Shown here in pieces: positions 10,917-21,768 of a DNA stretch of 64,000 nt (position 1 is its first letter; each line of letters opens with the position of its first letter). Under the pieces are notes generated by a model. It was not told the DNA's origin, ran no database searches, and saw nothing but the letters and a program-made list of their open reading frames with translations. Made by a program: the position numbers and the translations under genes. The stretch lies in contig JBCAMK010000012.1 in NCBI GenBank assembly GCA_038503065.1, positions 1,364,001 to 1,428,000 on the forward strand, given 5' to 3'. This stretch comes from Paragyromitra xinjiangensis. Its lineage: Eukaryota > Ascomycota > Pezizomycetes > Pezizales > Discinaceae.

Positions 10917-13900
10917 ATGGCGACAGTTAGCATTCCTCCGGACGAGAGCCAATCGAGAATCGAGCTAATTCCTATCCAGGCGCCCGCCGGTGAATATGCG
11001 CAGCCTCGTAGAAGCACAACCCCACAACGCGACGATGAGACATTACGGTATGTTCGAGATTTCAAGGCTCCTAGATTCGAATGAGAGCTAAATCTACGAA
11101 ATATCTTCCGTAGACTTGTTGGGCAAATGATTATGGTAGGATTTGAGGGGCTTAGCGTTACCCCGGAAGTCCGGATGATGATAGAAAAGTACCATGTGGG
11201 AAACGTAATTTTAACACGGCGGAATATTAAAGGTATGTACCCCCACTCTAGACAAGTATGCTTTAATCTTGATCAAGTTTTGACATGATGTAGATGCCGT
11301 TCAATTGGCAAGCCTGACACAAGAGCTGCAGAATATCGCACAATCAGTGGGGTTCCAAAGGCCACTCATCATTGGAATCGACCAAGAGAATGGAATGGTA
11401 TGCCGGCTTCTGAAACACGCACTCTCGCTTGTCTCTGCGATGCAAGAGTCGTGCTAATGTGACACAGATTAGTCGATTAGGCGATGGAAAACGAGCCACA
11501 CACTTCCCAGGGTCGATGGCGCTAGGGGCAACACGATCACCAAGCCAGGCTTTTGACATAGCCAAAGCGACCGCCAAAGAGCTGGTAGCTGTTGGAATCA
11601 ACTGGAACTTCGCTCCTGTCCTAGATGTCATCAGTGAATCAAATTCTGCCACTGTTGGTGTTCGATCTTTTGGAGATGATCCTCAACTAGTAGGCCGCTA
11701 CGGAGTTGCATTTGCTGAAGGTTTAAGGGCTGGGGGAATCGGACACTGTGTTAAACACTTTCCTGGCACAGGCAGGACAACACACAAAGATGGCACCTCA
11801 ACTCCGACTTTCAACTTTAAGTCACGGGACGAGCTAGAGATGACGGAGTTGGTGCCTTTTCGAAGGGCAGTCTCAGCAGGATTAGATAGCGTTATGCTGA
11901 CTTCGTCCGTCTGGGAAGAGAGTAGCCAGAGCGATGGTGGTGTGGCAGATGCTAAACACATCATCCACGACGTATTACGAAGGCAATTAGGATATGATGG
12001 CCTCACAATATGTGACGTTACAGAAATGCCTGCATTTACCAAAATGTCTAATATCGGAGAAGCAGCAATTATGGCGGTAAGAGTAGGATGTGACATGCTA
12101 CAGATTTTAGACAAAAATGAGACGCAAAGGCAGGCCATCGAAGCTATATACGACGCCATTGGAAGTGGAAAAATCTTAAGAAACGAAATATATCGATCTT
12201 CAAGAAGAGTACTACAACTGAAGGAGCACTATCTAAGCTGGCGAACAGCCCTCGCTGCTCCAGACTCAAGTCGCCTACCATCCTTGATGCAAGATCATCA
12301 AATTATTGCTCGCAAAGCTTACGAGAACTCAATGACTGTGGTTCGGGACGAAAAGGCCCTTATTCCTTTATCTTCGAGGATTAGGCCGGCAGATAATGTT
12401 CTTCTACTTACACCAGTCGTGAGGCCGCTTCACCAGCGAGAGCCTTGCAAGCCTCCAACAGATCCATTCGAGTGTTTTGGCAGAGCGCTTGCTCTAAGCC
12501 ATCCAAGAATTAGACATGCTCCTTACACCGTACATGGAATCACATCAACCCATGTGGCACTCATAAAGAGGGCGTCAGCAGTCATATTTGTTACTGTAAA
12601 TGCCAGCCGATCAAATACCAGCTATCAACTTGAAACTGCTGGGGCTGTACATCGTCTTTGTCTTAACAAGCCACTAGTAACTCTAGCTGCCTGTGACCCC
12701 TATGATCTGCTGACCGATAGAACCTGTAAGTAGAGCTCTAGGCTTACGATAAATTTCGACCATGACTGATCGTGTGTAGTTGGAACATATATCTGTACCT
12801 ACGAATACTCTCAAATGGCTCTGGAAGCGGCAGCCGCAGTGATATTTGGTGAACGCCACGCACCAGGTGTTCTTCCTATCAGTGTACCTGGCACACCGGC
12901 CCTTCGTCAACAACGTTCGTGGTTTGTTGAGGTATGGGAGAAGCGACGAGACCTTTTTGCCTCAGCGGACTTATGGCGAGATTGCTTAGGGCGAAAATGG
13001 CCGTTGGACGCAAGCACACTCAGTGCTCTGCTAGACCGCCCCGGACAATCGAAACATTTTGTTGTACGACACACCATGACAAACGAGTTATTAGGACTCG
13101 CAGTGACGTACACCATCATGTCCGGGCCGAATGAAATGATTGGGAGTTTGGCGTTGTTAATTGTTAAACCTTCACATAGGTTCGTAGTGTCATGCTTAGC
13201 TTCAGACGAGTTATTCGATCGAGGCATGCTTAGCTGATGATTACATTACAGAAACTTGGGTATTGGGTTGTCTTTACACGACGTGGCGCTTCGACATCTA
13301 TCTAAACAGCCAGGGTTATCATCACTACAACTTGGAAGCATATTCCCCCGCATTTTCCCCGGATTACCTGTAGACTTGCCTACAGAAGACCTGTCTTGGT
13401 TTTCACATCGGGGCTGGAAATTGGGGGACAAATTCATCTATGACCTGGTCATGGAAATTGAAAATTGGACGATTCCTGACGGCATTATCGGCCCTCTGCA
13501 AGAAAAGGGCGTTTCCTTCGCTTGCTGTGGCCCAGAACAGTTTGACGCGTTGCTCGATTTTGAAGAGAAAAATTTCAGTACTTACACTGGATGGGTAGAG
13601 AAATATCACTCGCTGAAGGCGACAGACGATATTGCAGACGCTATGATCGCATATACAAATCAAGGAATTGTTGGGGCAGCTTTTATATTCAGCCCTGTGG
13701 GAAATAATCAAATGTCAAAAGATGTGCCATGGCCGAAGATGATAGGTGAAAGGGTTGGCGGGTTGGCTTGTCTGGGCGTTGGTCGTGAGTTTTGCACTTC
13801 GTCTAGTTGGAATTGAGCTTTGCTAATTAAGGTCTCTCCTCTACAGCTGAATACAGAGGACAAGGTGTTGGGCTGGGTTTAATATGTGCATCGATCTTAG

Positions 13901-14076
13901 AGTTAAAACAAAGGGGTATGCGTGGTTGTTTTGTAGATTGGGTCGATCTTAAAGGAACTTACCAAGAACTTGGTATGTCACCCTCACACGTCTATCTCTT
14001 GATTCTTACTAATATTTCTCTCCTCACAGGGTTCACACAATGGGGAAAATACAGGGAGATTTGGCGAAATGTATAA
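10917..14076 (+). CDS. Fusion of GH3 (NagZ-like) glycosidase and tandem GNAT acetyltransferase domains
   Basis: Eight exons (10917-11047, 11114-11232, 11294-11397, 11468-12725, 12780-13179, 13252-13784, 13847-13972, 14030-14076) give 905 residues. The first half is a GH3 barrel: GQMIMVGFEG, PLIIGIDQENG, FPGSMALGAT, GINWNFAPVLDV, VKHFPGTG (Lys near residue 214) and GYDGLTICDVTEM, whose Asp (about 301) is at the GH3 nucleophile position. A C-terminal GH3 sandwich-like part follows. From about residue 570 two GNAT-type units appear; the last carries LACLGVGPEYRGQGVGLGL, the acetyl-CoA binding motif A. No signal peptide is visible, so a cytosolic enzyme is likely. By family, NagZ-type GH3 proteins release N-acetylhexosamines; the fused GNAT domain suggests acetylation or de novo modification of amino sugars, which is inference. 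The usual NagZ Asp-X-His acid/base dyad after KHFPG is not present. Confidence 0.85.
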
Positions 14077-14961
14077 TCCTGAGCCGGTGTTTTTTGTTTT
14101 AATTTCTATTTGTTTACTTGTTTGGTGGGCTTAAAAGTGAGAGAGAAAATTTATAGGATTGGCGCACATGATGGAAGATGTGTAGGCGAGGGAGGATATT
14201 TAAAGTCTAGTATGGGCTTGCTCTTCGTTTATACGCGGCGTTTATTTATTTTATTTATAGGGTTTTTAAGGGTTTCACTTCATATAGTTATTTTAGCGCT
14301 GAGGTTTGGAGGGAGAGTATTGTTTGTACATTGGGTTTGGGTCTGGGATTTGGTTACTGGCTTTGATGTTTTTCTATGCATGTTAGGTATTGTGGGAGCG
14401 TCAGTGGCTTTTTGCGGATATTATAATATTTACCTACATCTTCCGTTCTCTTGTGTTAAGTGTTTGTCTAAATCGAGTGGTATTAGAAATTTAGGTAGAT
14501 ACCATGCTGACTCGAATAGGTTGACTATCACCACTGATCACTCGGCACACTAGGAGTCATGTGACCTAGAATTAATGTAAGTTCCCAATCCATTACCTAC
14601 ATATATGATTCAAATAGAAACGTCTTTGGTGTGTTGCATAGCACTACTTTGTTTTATGCACTAGACGTGTTGATGTTTAAGGGTTGAGCATATATTTCTT
14701 GAGGGGCTCGAGGAACTCACTTAAGTCTTAAGTCGGCGATACGAACAAATGATACCATCTTGAGAAAAGACAGGTTATTGTCGTTATCGTCACCAATTAT
14801 CACTCGCACGTACAACCAAGTTCGATTTTTCCGATAGTAAGTGATCAATAACTGGCAAAACAAGAATAAAAACTCAAAAACCCTTCCGCTCATAAACGCG
14901 TAAGCAAATATTGGTATCCAAAATAGCACCTAAACAAGCAAACACTCCTCCCACCACAGCC
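14077..14961. other. Convergent 3' region
   Basis: A 0.9-kb gap between the 3' ends of the GH3-GNAT gene (+) and the dehydrogenase (-). A 147-codon open frame at 14110-14553 is T/G-rich low-complexity and hydrophobic; I regard it as 3' untranslated sequence. Nothing else is seen. Confidence 0.4.
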
Positions 14962-16209
14962 CTAAACATCCCCCTCTCCATCCTTCTGCCCCTCCTCATC
15001 ACTCTTAAAATTCAAATGCTTCCAATCCTCAATCTACACCCATCAGCAAGCCCCACAAGTACCAGAAACCCCAACCCTACCTCCTCAATAGTAGACCTCA
15101 ACCGATCCCTAATCGCCTCCACCGCATGACTCCCCACAAACAACCGTAAAGGCGGATGAGCACAATGCCCCAACTACCCACCATCAGCCTCTCTCTCTCT
15201 TCCCACGGAATCCAAAACTCACCTCCCACACAATCTCCGCACACCTAATCGCGCTCGTCGGCTCCCTAAACTTCAACCAATCAATCATCCTCGTCGCATG
15301 CTGTGCAGGACTACTCGTCGCTCTATACGCATCCGCCGGCGGCTTCAGCAAAAAGTGCCCCCACATCGGCGCCGGACCATTTAGGTTTTCATCCGGTTCG
15401 TCACGTCGACTTAAGCCGGGGACTACGATGGAGACTTTAACACCTAGTGGTTCCACCTCGTACATGAGGCTTTCGGCCAGTCCTTCGATTGCCCATTTTG
15501 TTGCGCAGTAGGGGCCGAGTCCGGGGATGCCGATGGAGCCCGCGCTGGAACTGAAGATCAGGTAGGTTCCCGTTGTGTGGGTGCGGAAGTAGGGGAGGGT
15601 GGTTTGGAGGATGTTGATGGTGCCCATGAAGTTTGTTTCGAACTGCGCGCGGATCTCGTGTTCGTCTTGGTCTTCGCAGGCGCCGATTATGCCTGGGCTG
15701 TGAGTATGCGTGGGGTGGAGGGGGTGGTGACGTACCGTAGCCTGTGCAGCTGGTGGGGTTAGTGGAGGTGGGGGGGAGGGGTTTAGGAGGGGGGGTACTT
15801 GAGGATTTTGTCGACTCTTCCCCAGCATTCGATCGCTTTTGTGAATACTTCTTTGATTGTTTCACGTACTCTCACGTCGCATACTAGACCTTGACAGTTT
15901 ACATGCCAGCCAGCCATACTTGTTTCTTCCGCGGGCACGTTTCGGTTCCCGACAGCAGTAACGAGATCGCCACGCGCGAGTGCAACGCGACATATCGAGC
16001 GACCTAGATGGCCTGTTGCGCCGAATACCTTCCACCTGTTAGCATCCGCCGGACACTAGGATGAGGTGGTCTACAAGCCACACAGCCTGTTTCGGTGGTT
16101 TCGAAGCAGATGGGGGTTCGCAGGAAGCAGGGAGATATGTGCGGGGGACTACGGGGGTTGTGGAGAGTGGGGAGGAGGTTTCGTTGGATTCTGCGGTGAA
16201 GGTGTCCAT
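14962..16209 (-). CDS. Short-chain dehydrogenase/reductase (SDR)
   Basis: Six minus-strand exons (16075-16209, 15799-16028, 15736-15749, 15223-15692, 15081-15173, 14962-15033) give 337 residues. The nucleotide-binding turn is VFGATGHLGRSICRVAL (about residues 46-62), a TGxxGxG-like motif with His in the loop. Further on are NCTGYG (the NNAG-like segment, split by a 14-nt exon), a Ser in SSSAGSIG, and the catalytic YCATKWAIEG (Y-x-x-x-K) followed by VEPLGVKVSIVVPG, so the Ser-Tyr-Lys triad is present. The domain order is that of a classical SDR with NAD(P) as cofactor; the substrate cannot be told. A 45-residue Ser/Thr/Pro-rich extension precedes the Rossmann fold and was chosen because the splice from TGGCTT joins it in frame to VFGATG. 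The gene lies 221 bp from the 3' end of the downstream-facing TDP1 gene. Confidence 0.82.
15736..15749 (-). other. 14-nt microexon of the SDR gene
   Basis: The exon reads CTGCACAGGCTACG on the minus strand between a 49-nt and a 43-nt intron. Its inclusion rebuilds the conserved SDR segment KILNCTGYGIIGA in frame; skipping it would lose that segment and shift the frame (14 is not a multiple of 3). Both flanking introns are GT-AG. Confidence 0.7.
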
Positions 16210-16430
16210 TGTGTTGGTGTTGGTAGTTACTCTTTACTACAATTTAAACATCGAATGAGGTGTTGAACGCCAAGATGAACAAGCTTTTGAGCCGCAGCGG
16301 AGGATCCCGAAGTCAATCATAAACGCAACACCATTTGAGTATCTCTATATCCATATCTCCAACCCGTAAAAATACATCCCGCTCATCTCGAGCAACGCCC
16401 CCAAAAGCAAATACATAAAGCCCCATCCAT

Positions 16431-18792
16431 CTAAAAATGCCGCCGCACAATCCTCCCCTTCCTCTCTTTCTTCATAATCTGTTCCACCTCGTTGTGGTAC
16501 CACGGCGTCCTTCCCTCCGTCTTAATCGACTCCGCAGGGACCTGCATCGGCACCGGTACAACACCCTTAAACACCTCCATCCCCAGCGGTTCCGTCCGCT
16601 CCGACGCCTTCTCGGACAACGTACGTCCAGTGGCAAAGGCAGGGACCACAACACCGCATTCCCAGTTCTTACACTTCATCTTCGGCTTCCCCTTCCCACG
16701 GTCCATCACCAATTTACCCCTAAAAAGTCAGCACAACCCTTCAAACGAGGAACAGGATCCATACCAAGCACTCTCGCTAAAATTCGCCGACCCAACATAA
16801 ACCCACCCATCCAGCTTTCCACCCGCCGTATCCAACTGTTTCGGAGGGCGCGCAAACAACATCTTATTATGCATCACCACCCCCTCTCTAACGCTCTTAC
16901 AATCCATCAAGATCCGCTTCGGATACTCTTCATCATCCCACCAGGTACTATTAAAGCAGATAGTCCCAGCCCCCATGATACCACCTTTACTCGCAGCCAC
17001 CGTCTGCCTGCTAGGAAAATAAATCCTAAACCTGCTCTTCACAGCCGCCCAGCTCGTCTCCTCATCATACTCCATCCCCACATCACTCTCTGTCTCCTCC
17101 TCTTCCTCTTCTTCCTCTTCTACCTTCTTCTTCACCTTCCTCTGCTTCTGCGGTCCTACTTTCTTCGGCTTCGGTATCAGCTTCCTTTGCTTCTTCGTCA
17201 GCGGCAGCGGCAGCACCGAGCGTTGTTTTAGGTCCGCTAGTCCGTTAGAACCCATCGCCGCACGATACATATTCATGATGAAGTCAGTGTGAGTAGCGCC
17301 CAAAGACGAGGTGACAAAGTCGACCTCGAGGCCACGACCGCAGTTGTACCCGAGGGCGGTGATGGCGTTACCGAGGGACGTGTATCCGGTTTTATGGATT
17401 AGGTTGCCGTAGTTCTCGCCGCCGATAGAGTGGATGAATGCCATTGGGGCGGTGGCGGAGAAGTCGTAGAGTGGGATACGGGTCAGGATGTCATCGGGCA
17501 TCCCCTGGGCATTGAGGAAGGTTGTGAGGGAGATTTGGAAGGGTGTTTGTGCGAGTTTTTCAGATGGGAGTTTTGGGAGGTCGATTATGAAGACGGTCTA
17601 GAATGTTAGCTGTGTGTGGACGAGAGAGAGAGGGGGGGGTTACATTTTCCATAGTGCCGCCTTCACCCCAGTCGTAGTCTGTGAGATTTGCACTGGGGAC
17701 TGCGATCCGGAGCCAGTCTTCTCCTGTGGTTGGGTTCCGGTGGAATAGCAGCATGAGTTTGCTGTGCATGCAGTTTGCTTTCTCCATAGGTGGGAAGACA
17801 ATGCTTGTCTTTGGTAGACCACCGAGAACTTTTAGTATAGCCTTTTTATCACGCTCTTCCTTCGCCTGCATGACCAGCACGAATCGCTGCAGCTTCTTCT
17901 CGGGGATCTTGCTCCATAGCCATTCATGGTCCCATTGGAACGCGGATAGTACCGCGCCGTAGAGGGTTTCTTTTTGTAGTACTTCTTCGATGGTTATGTC
18001 AGTGCCGTCTCGGGGGACGTCTTTCACCCAAGTCTTTTTGACGACGCCGTGGGGGAACCTGAGTCCTGGGAGAGTGGATGAGGAGGAAGAGTCAGCGGGG
18101 GTGAGTTTGTAGGGCATAGAGGGTCTGAAGGGTCCGGGCAATTTCTGTTTGGAGGGCATGATATTATCGAGCCTTTGTTTTATGGCGTAGGGAATCGCCA
18201 CTGGCTTCTCTAGTCGTAGCAGACGCTCGCGTTCCATCTGGGCCCTGTCTATACCGACGAAGTATGGGCCTGTGGTCTTTGTCTCTGTGGCCCACGTTTC
18301 CGTATTCTTCGGCTCTGGGATTTTCGTCTCTGTGATCTTCATCCTTGTAGGCTTCACCTCTATAGTTCTCACTTCCCTCACCTCCTCCACCCTCGTCTCT
18401 CTTGTCTCCCCCATCTTCACGATCTCCTTCTCCCACTTCATAGGCCTATAACTAACATTAGGCCTATAACTGACCTCCTCCACATCCTCGTCCGAATCCT
18501 CAATAACAATCAAATCCGCCTTCCTCTTCACACCCGACGGCTCCCCATTCCCCTCCCGCAACGACATCTGGATCGCCAACGCGAGATCCGCGTCCTCATC
18601 AGAGTCCGGGATCACATACGGATCCATCTTACTGCTGCGTTTAGGGTGTCGCGAGCGCGGGTTGATCAGGAGGGCGTCGGTGAGGGAGGCGGGGGGTGTG
18701 GGTGGGGTGTGGGGTGAGCGGGTGCGGATCGCGGTGGGTTGGAGGACGCGTCTGGTTGTGAGGTGGCGGACCGTGCGGAAGGTTGTTAGCAT
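16431..18792 (-). CDS. tdp1: Tyrosyl-DNA phosphodiesterase (TDP1 family) with ubiquitin-interacting motif
   Basis: Three minus-strand exons (17644-18792, 16765-17597, 16431-16719) encode 756 residues. Both halves of the phospholipase-D-like active site are visible: CMHSKLMLLFH with PSANLTDYDWGEGG (first HxK...N), and VVMHNKMLFA with VYVGSANFSESAWG (second HxK...N). TDP1 hydrolyses the 3'-phosphotyrosyl link left by stalled topoisomerase I. Around residues 60-75 the motif DEDADLALAIQMSLREG is a ubiquitin-interacting motif. A charged linker follows, with a duplicated SYRP unit. An acidic run of about ten Glu lies between the catalytic halves (plus-strand 17093-17125). The first 55 residues are rich in Arg/Thr/Ser with no acid (MLTTFRTVRHLTTRRV...), like a mitochondrial presequence; a second in-frame ATG gives MDPYVIPDSDED. 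Fungal members are often longer than animal TDP1, consistent with this. Confidence 0.85.
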
Positions 18793-20937
18793 TTTTGGAG
18801 GGGGAGGGAAAGGGGAAGGGGATGATGAGACAATGGGGGCGGAATTGGAGTTGGAGGGGGTTGTAATTGGGTTTGGATTTTTTCTTTTAAGGGTTGTAGT
18901 GCAACCGCACTAATTAGTTTTCAACGCCGAGACTTGGCTGTTTAAGAGGTGGGATTTAATTGATAATTTTAGTCGATGAGGCTTTTGAATTAATTACGGT
19001 GATGTGAATTCTGAGACCTGTTCCATCTTCATTACCTGACTTGGGTATCACGGTCGGGATTGCCAGTTCCTTGTATAATATCCTCAAGCAGTATTTTAAC
19101 AACTTACTAATAACATCGAGCTCTAAAGAGGCCATTGTGTCCCTCTCCCTTGCCCTGAGTTGAAAGTAGAACCAAGGTGTCACACGAAGGATGCGATTTG
19201 GTTGTGGGTATTTGCATCCTATGGCCATACAGAATCACCGCCAATCACTCGGAGAATTCTTTGCTGGCTTCTATTTGGACCAGATTCAACCACTATCTCC
19301 ACAAAAAATACCACTACACACTCAGAGAGACGATCTTGAACCCCCATGGTGAGTGGTAGGTAGTACATAGATCCCCATCAGATCGAAAGCGGGCTGGCAA
19401 CACTAGTCGAGGATGTGAAATATTGGGTAACTTTAGATGGGTATTTTCAATCCTGAGCTCGTTACTGGTTGAAGTGTTGCCAAGATATTGGAATAAACTC
19501 TGGGCACTCTGGCATGCATGGATTTTGGTACCCCTGGTTGGTCCCTGGTCTATGCTAACAAGGGGTTGGATGTTGGTCATTAACTATCACTCGAGTTTGC
19601 GTTGGATTTGGTGTTCTGTGGTTGAAGATCCCACCGAAAATTTGAGAGCAGAGGAATCTCGTGGAGATGCCAGCAGGACCAGGATTCCCATGCAAAGGAA
19701 GTTTAAAAGGCTGTATCAAATGAAATTGAAAAGATCAGGTAGTCAGCTAACTATTAAGAACTACATGTAACCAATATCTTCAATAGCCTGCATGCAGAGG
19801 AGCCAGGTTTGGGTTTGATCCGCGTCATGATATTTCCCCAATCCACCCTTCCACCCTTCTGCGCAGGGCTGGCGGAAGCCATTTACGAGAACTATTGTTT
19901 TGTGCTAGACTCGCATGGGCAGTACTGCGCGTGCGTAGACAGTCGCGCATACGGGTCACTCACTCACTCACTTCTTTTGCAAAAATGTGATTGGCAAAAG
20001 GGACTTTACTAGTATGTTGAAACGGGAACGATCAACGGGATATCTTCACGGATTTATGCCATCAGGCTTATGGATCAGGTAGTAGCCTGAGACAGCACTC
20101 TCCTAAGCGAATAGAAAGATAAAGGTTTCCTCCAAGTATGTCGCCGCCAAGGAAGTGAGTGATTGACCCGTATGCGCGACTGTCTACGCACGCGCAGTAC
20201 CTAGATTCTCGTCAAAACATTTTAACCCCGAGATTAATAAACTGGACCTAGAAAGGGGGAGTGATCATGGCAGGACGAGGGCGATCGCTCGGTTCTACCG
20301 CTAAAGCTATTTGCTACCAAAAGCTCGTCCACCTATTTGCTCTAATCGGTGCGACCGAACAGGTGTAACGCACAGCGTGTGATATATTATGTCTGACACT
20401 CGGAAAAACCTAACCCAGCCAACTTTAGAGAACTCGCTTTAGAGGCTAACGATTCGCCAGAAATAATAACTGTGGCTATAATTGTTTGTATGCATTCCAT
20501 GGTTTATCTCTCATCCCCAGGCTTTGGGAAGTCACTACTTGTTTGGCAGTGGGCATGAAATTTCTCAGGGGCAGGTCTCAAGCACTAAGCATCGAGATAA
20601 ACCCAGAAAACTAGAAAGCAAGGTCACGGGCGCGAGATTATTACGCTTCCATAAGCTCAATTTTTTACTGGATAATTTCATTTCTGCTTTACTCGAAAAT
20701 ACACTCTCTCTTCCTGCATGCAAAGCATTTACTTGATTCCAGGCAATGGGAAAGAGATCCCCCACTATGATCCCCATACCTCTTTCTACATCCATCAAGC
20801 GTAGACAAGTCTTTCATATTACTTCGCAAAAATTGCAGGTATCGTACTGTATATACATCCCATGTCGACCCTGAATAGACCTCCAAACCCGAGAACCATA
20901 AACTCCAAGATACGAAAAAACAGTCCAGCAGTCCAGC
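18793..20937. other. Intergenic with one inverted-repeat element
   Basis: About 2.1 kb between the TDP1 start and the URM1 3' end. It contains the MITE-like element at 19922-20200, described separately. Open frames at 18956-19228 (-), 19423-19770 (+) and 19809-20012 (+) have no recognisable product; the last runs into the repeat arm. The stretch just above 18792 is G-rich on the plus strand and is the probable TDP1 promoter. Confidence 0.45.
19922..20200. mobile_element. MITE-like element with ~37-bp perfect terminal inverted repeats
   Basis: The left arm starts GTACTGCGCGTGCGTAGACA at 19922. The right arm, ending at 20200, is its exact reverse complement for 37 bases, then continues imperfectly for another dozen bases, with an extra CTCA unit in the left arm. 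The 279-bp unit has no coding capacity. If the first and last TA belong to the target duplication, the repeats begin CTGCGCG..., the arrangement of Tc1/mariner-type elements; a GTAC duplication is the alternative. Near-perfect arms suggest recent origin. Confidence 0.6.
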
Positions 20938-21472
20938 CTAACCTCCATGCAAAGTCGAGACGAAGAGGATGTTATCCCCTTCTTGCAGCACATATTCATC
21001 CTCGCCCTCGAGCTCCCAATCAGCGTCGTTTATCAAGACCAATATCCCATTTCGGCTGTATGTTATCACGGTGAGTTAGCAAAAATGAAATATCGAGATA
21101 TATCACTTTTTCCTTCTTCACTCAAGCGATCTAACAAGCTGGTCTTGCCGCAGCAGATAAAACCAGAGGAGAGGAATCCTACACAGTGCCGTCCATAACA
21201 AACATATCCTTCCGCTTATCCTTCATCAGATTATCACACAGATAACCCACAAGAAACCCCACATTCGACGGGTTCCCCGAGGGATCCTTAACCGGGACCT
21301 GAAGCTTATAGGTCCGCTGGTTAGAAAACAACAGCTCAAGCCCGCCACTAAAAACCCCAAAAATCAGCAATGATACATTTCCTAGAAGCGAATAACCGCA
21401 CCTAAACTCAACAGTAATAGGCATAGTCGCCACCTCCAGCTCCTCCTGAACGCTGTCTCCAGAATGACCCAT
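20938..21472 (-). CDS. URM1: Ubiquitin-related modifier Urm1
   Basis: Three minus-strand exons (21402-21472, 21183-21347, 20938-21055) give 117 residues. The beta-grasp fold is recognisable from [19 protein letters not shown], followed by [10 protein letters not shown], then [20 protein letters not shown] and the terminal FVSTLHGG. The C-terminal Gly-Gly is the site that becomes a thiocarboxylate. Urm1 acts as sulfur carrier for 2-thiolation of wobble uridines (with Uba4, Ncs2/Ncs6) and as a protein modifier. The start is uncertain: the conserved part begins at Met-Pro-Ile-Thr (ATG at 21424-21422), and I chose the upstream in-frame ATG at 21472, adding 16 residues. Spliced codons rebuild the conserved segments exactly at both introns. 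Confidence 0.88.
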
Positions 21473-21768
21473 GATACTTATATATCTTCCTAAACCTGAA
21501 TAGTGGGGAAAGCAAAACAAAGGACCGCGGGGCAAGCCAAGAACAGCTCGCAAGGTTCAAAAAAAAAGGAAACATAAGCTGAGTAAGCATTAAATGCCAA
21601 GAAATGCGCGGATACCGTCGAAACGCGGTTTCCCCATTAAAAAACGTCTCCCGACACTGCGAAGCAGAAAAAAACGGCACGGCACGAATCAAATCATCAC
21701 AGCCGATCGAAATTCCCCCGACAAAGAGAATCCGAACTCCTTCCCTTGTACAAAAGAAACAGCAAAAT
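21473..21768. promoter_or_regulatory. Bidirectional promoter region URM1 / CBP80
   Basis: Only 296 bp separate the two start codons of the divergent genes, so the core promoters and 5' leaders of both must lie here (or overlap if URM1 starts upstream). It contains A-rich stretches (21554-21570, 21636-21680) but no motif I can name with confidence. Confidence 0.55.

Noticed and set aside
14110..14553. 147-codon frame downstream of GH3-GNAT
   Set aside because: Low-complexity T/G-rich sequence in the expected 3' untranslated region, with no conserved feature.
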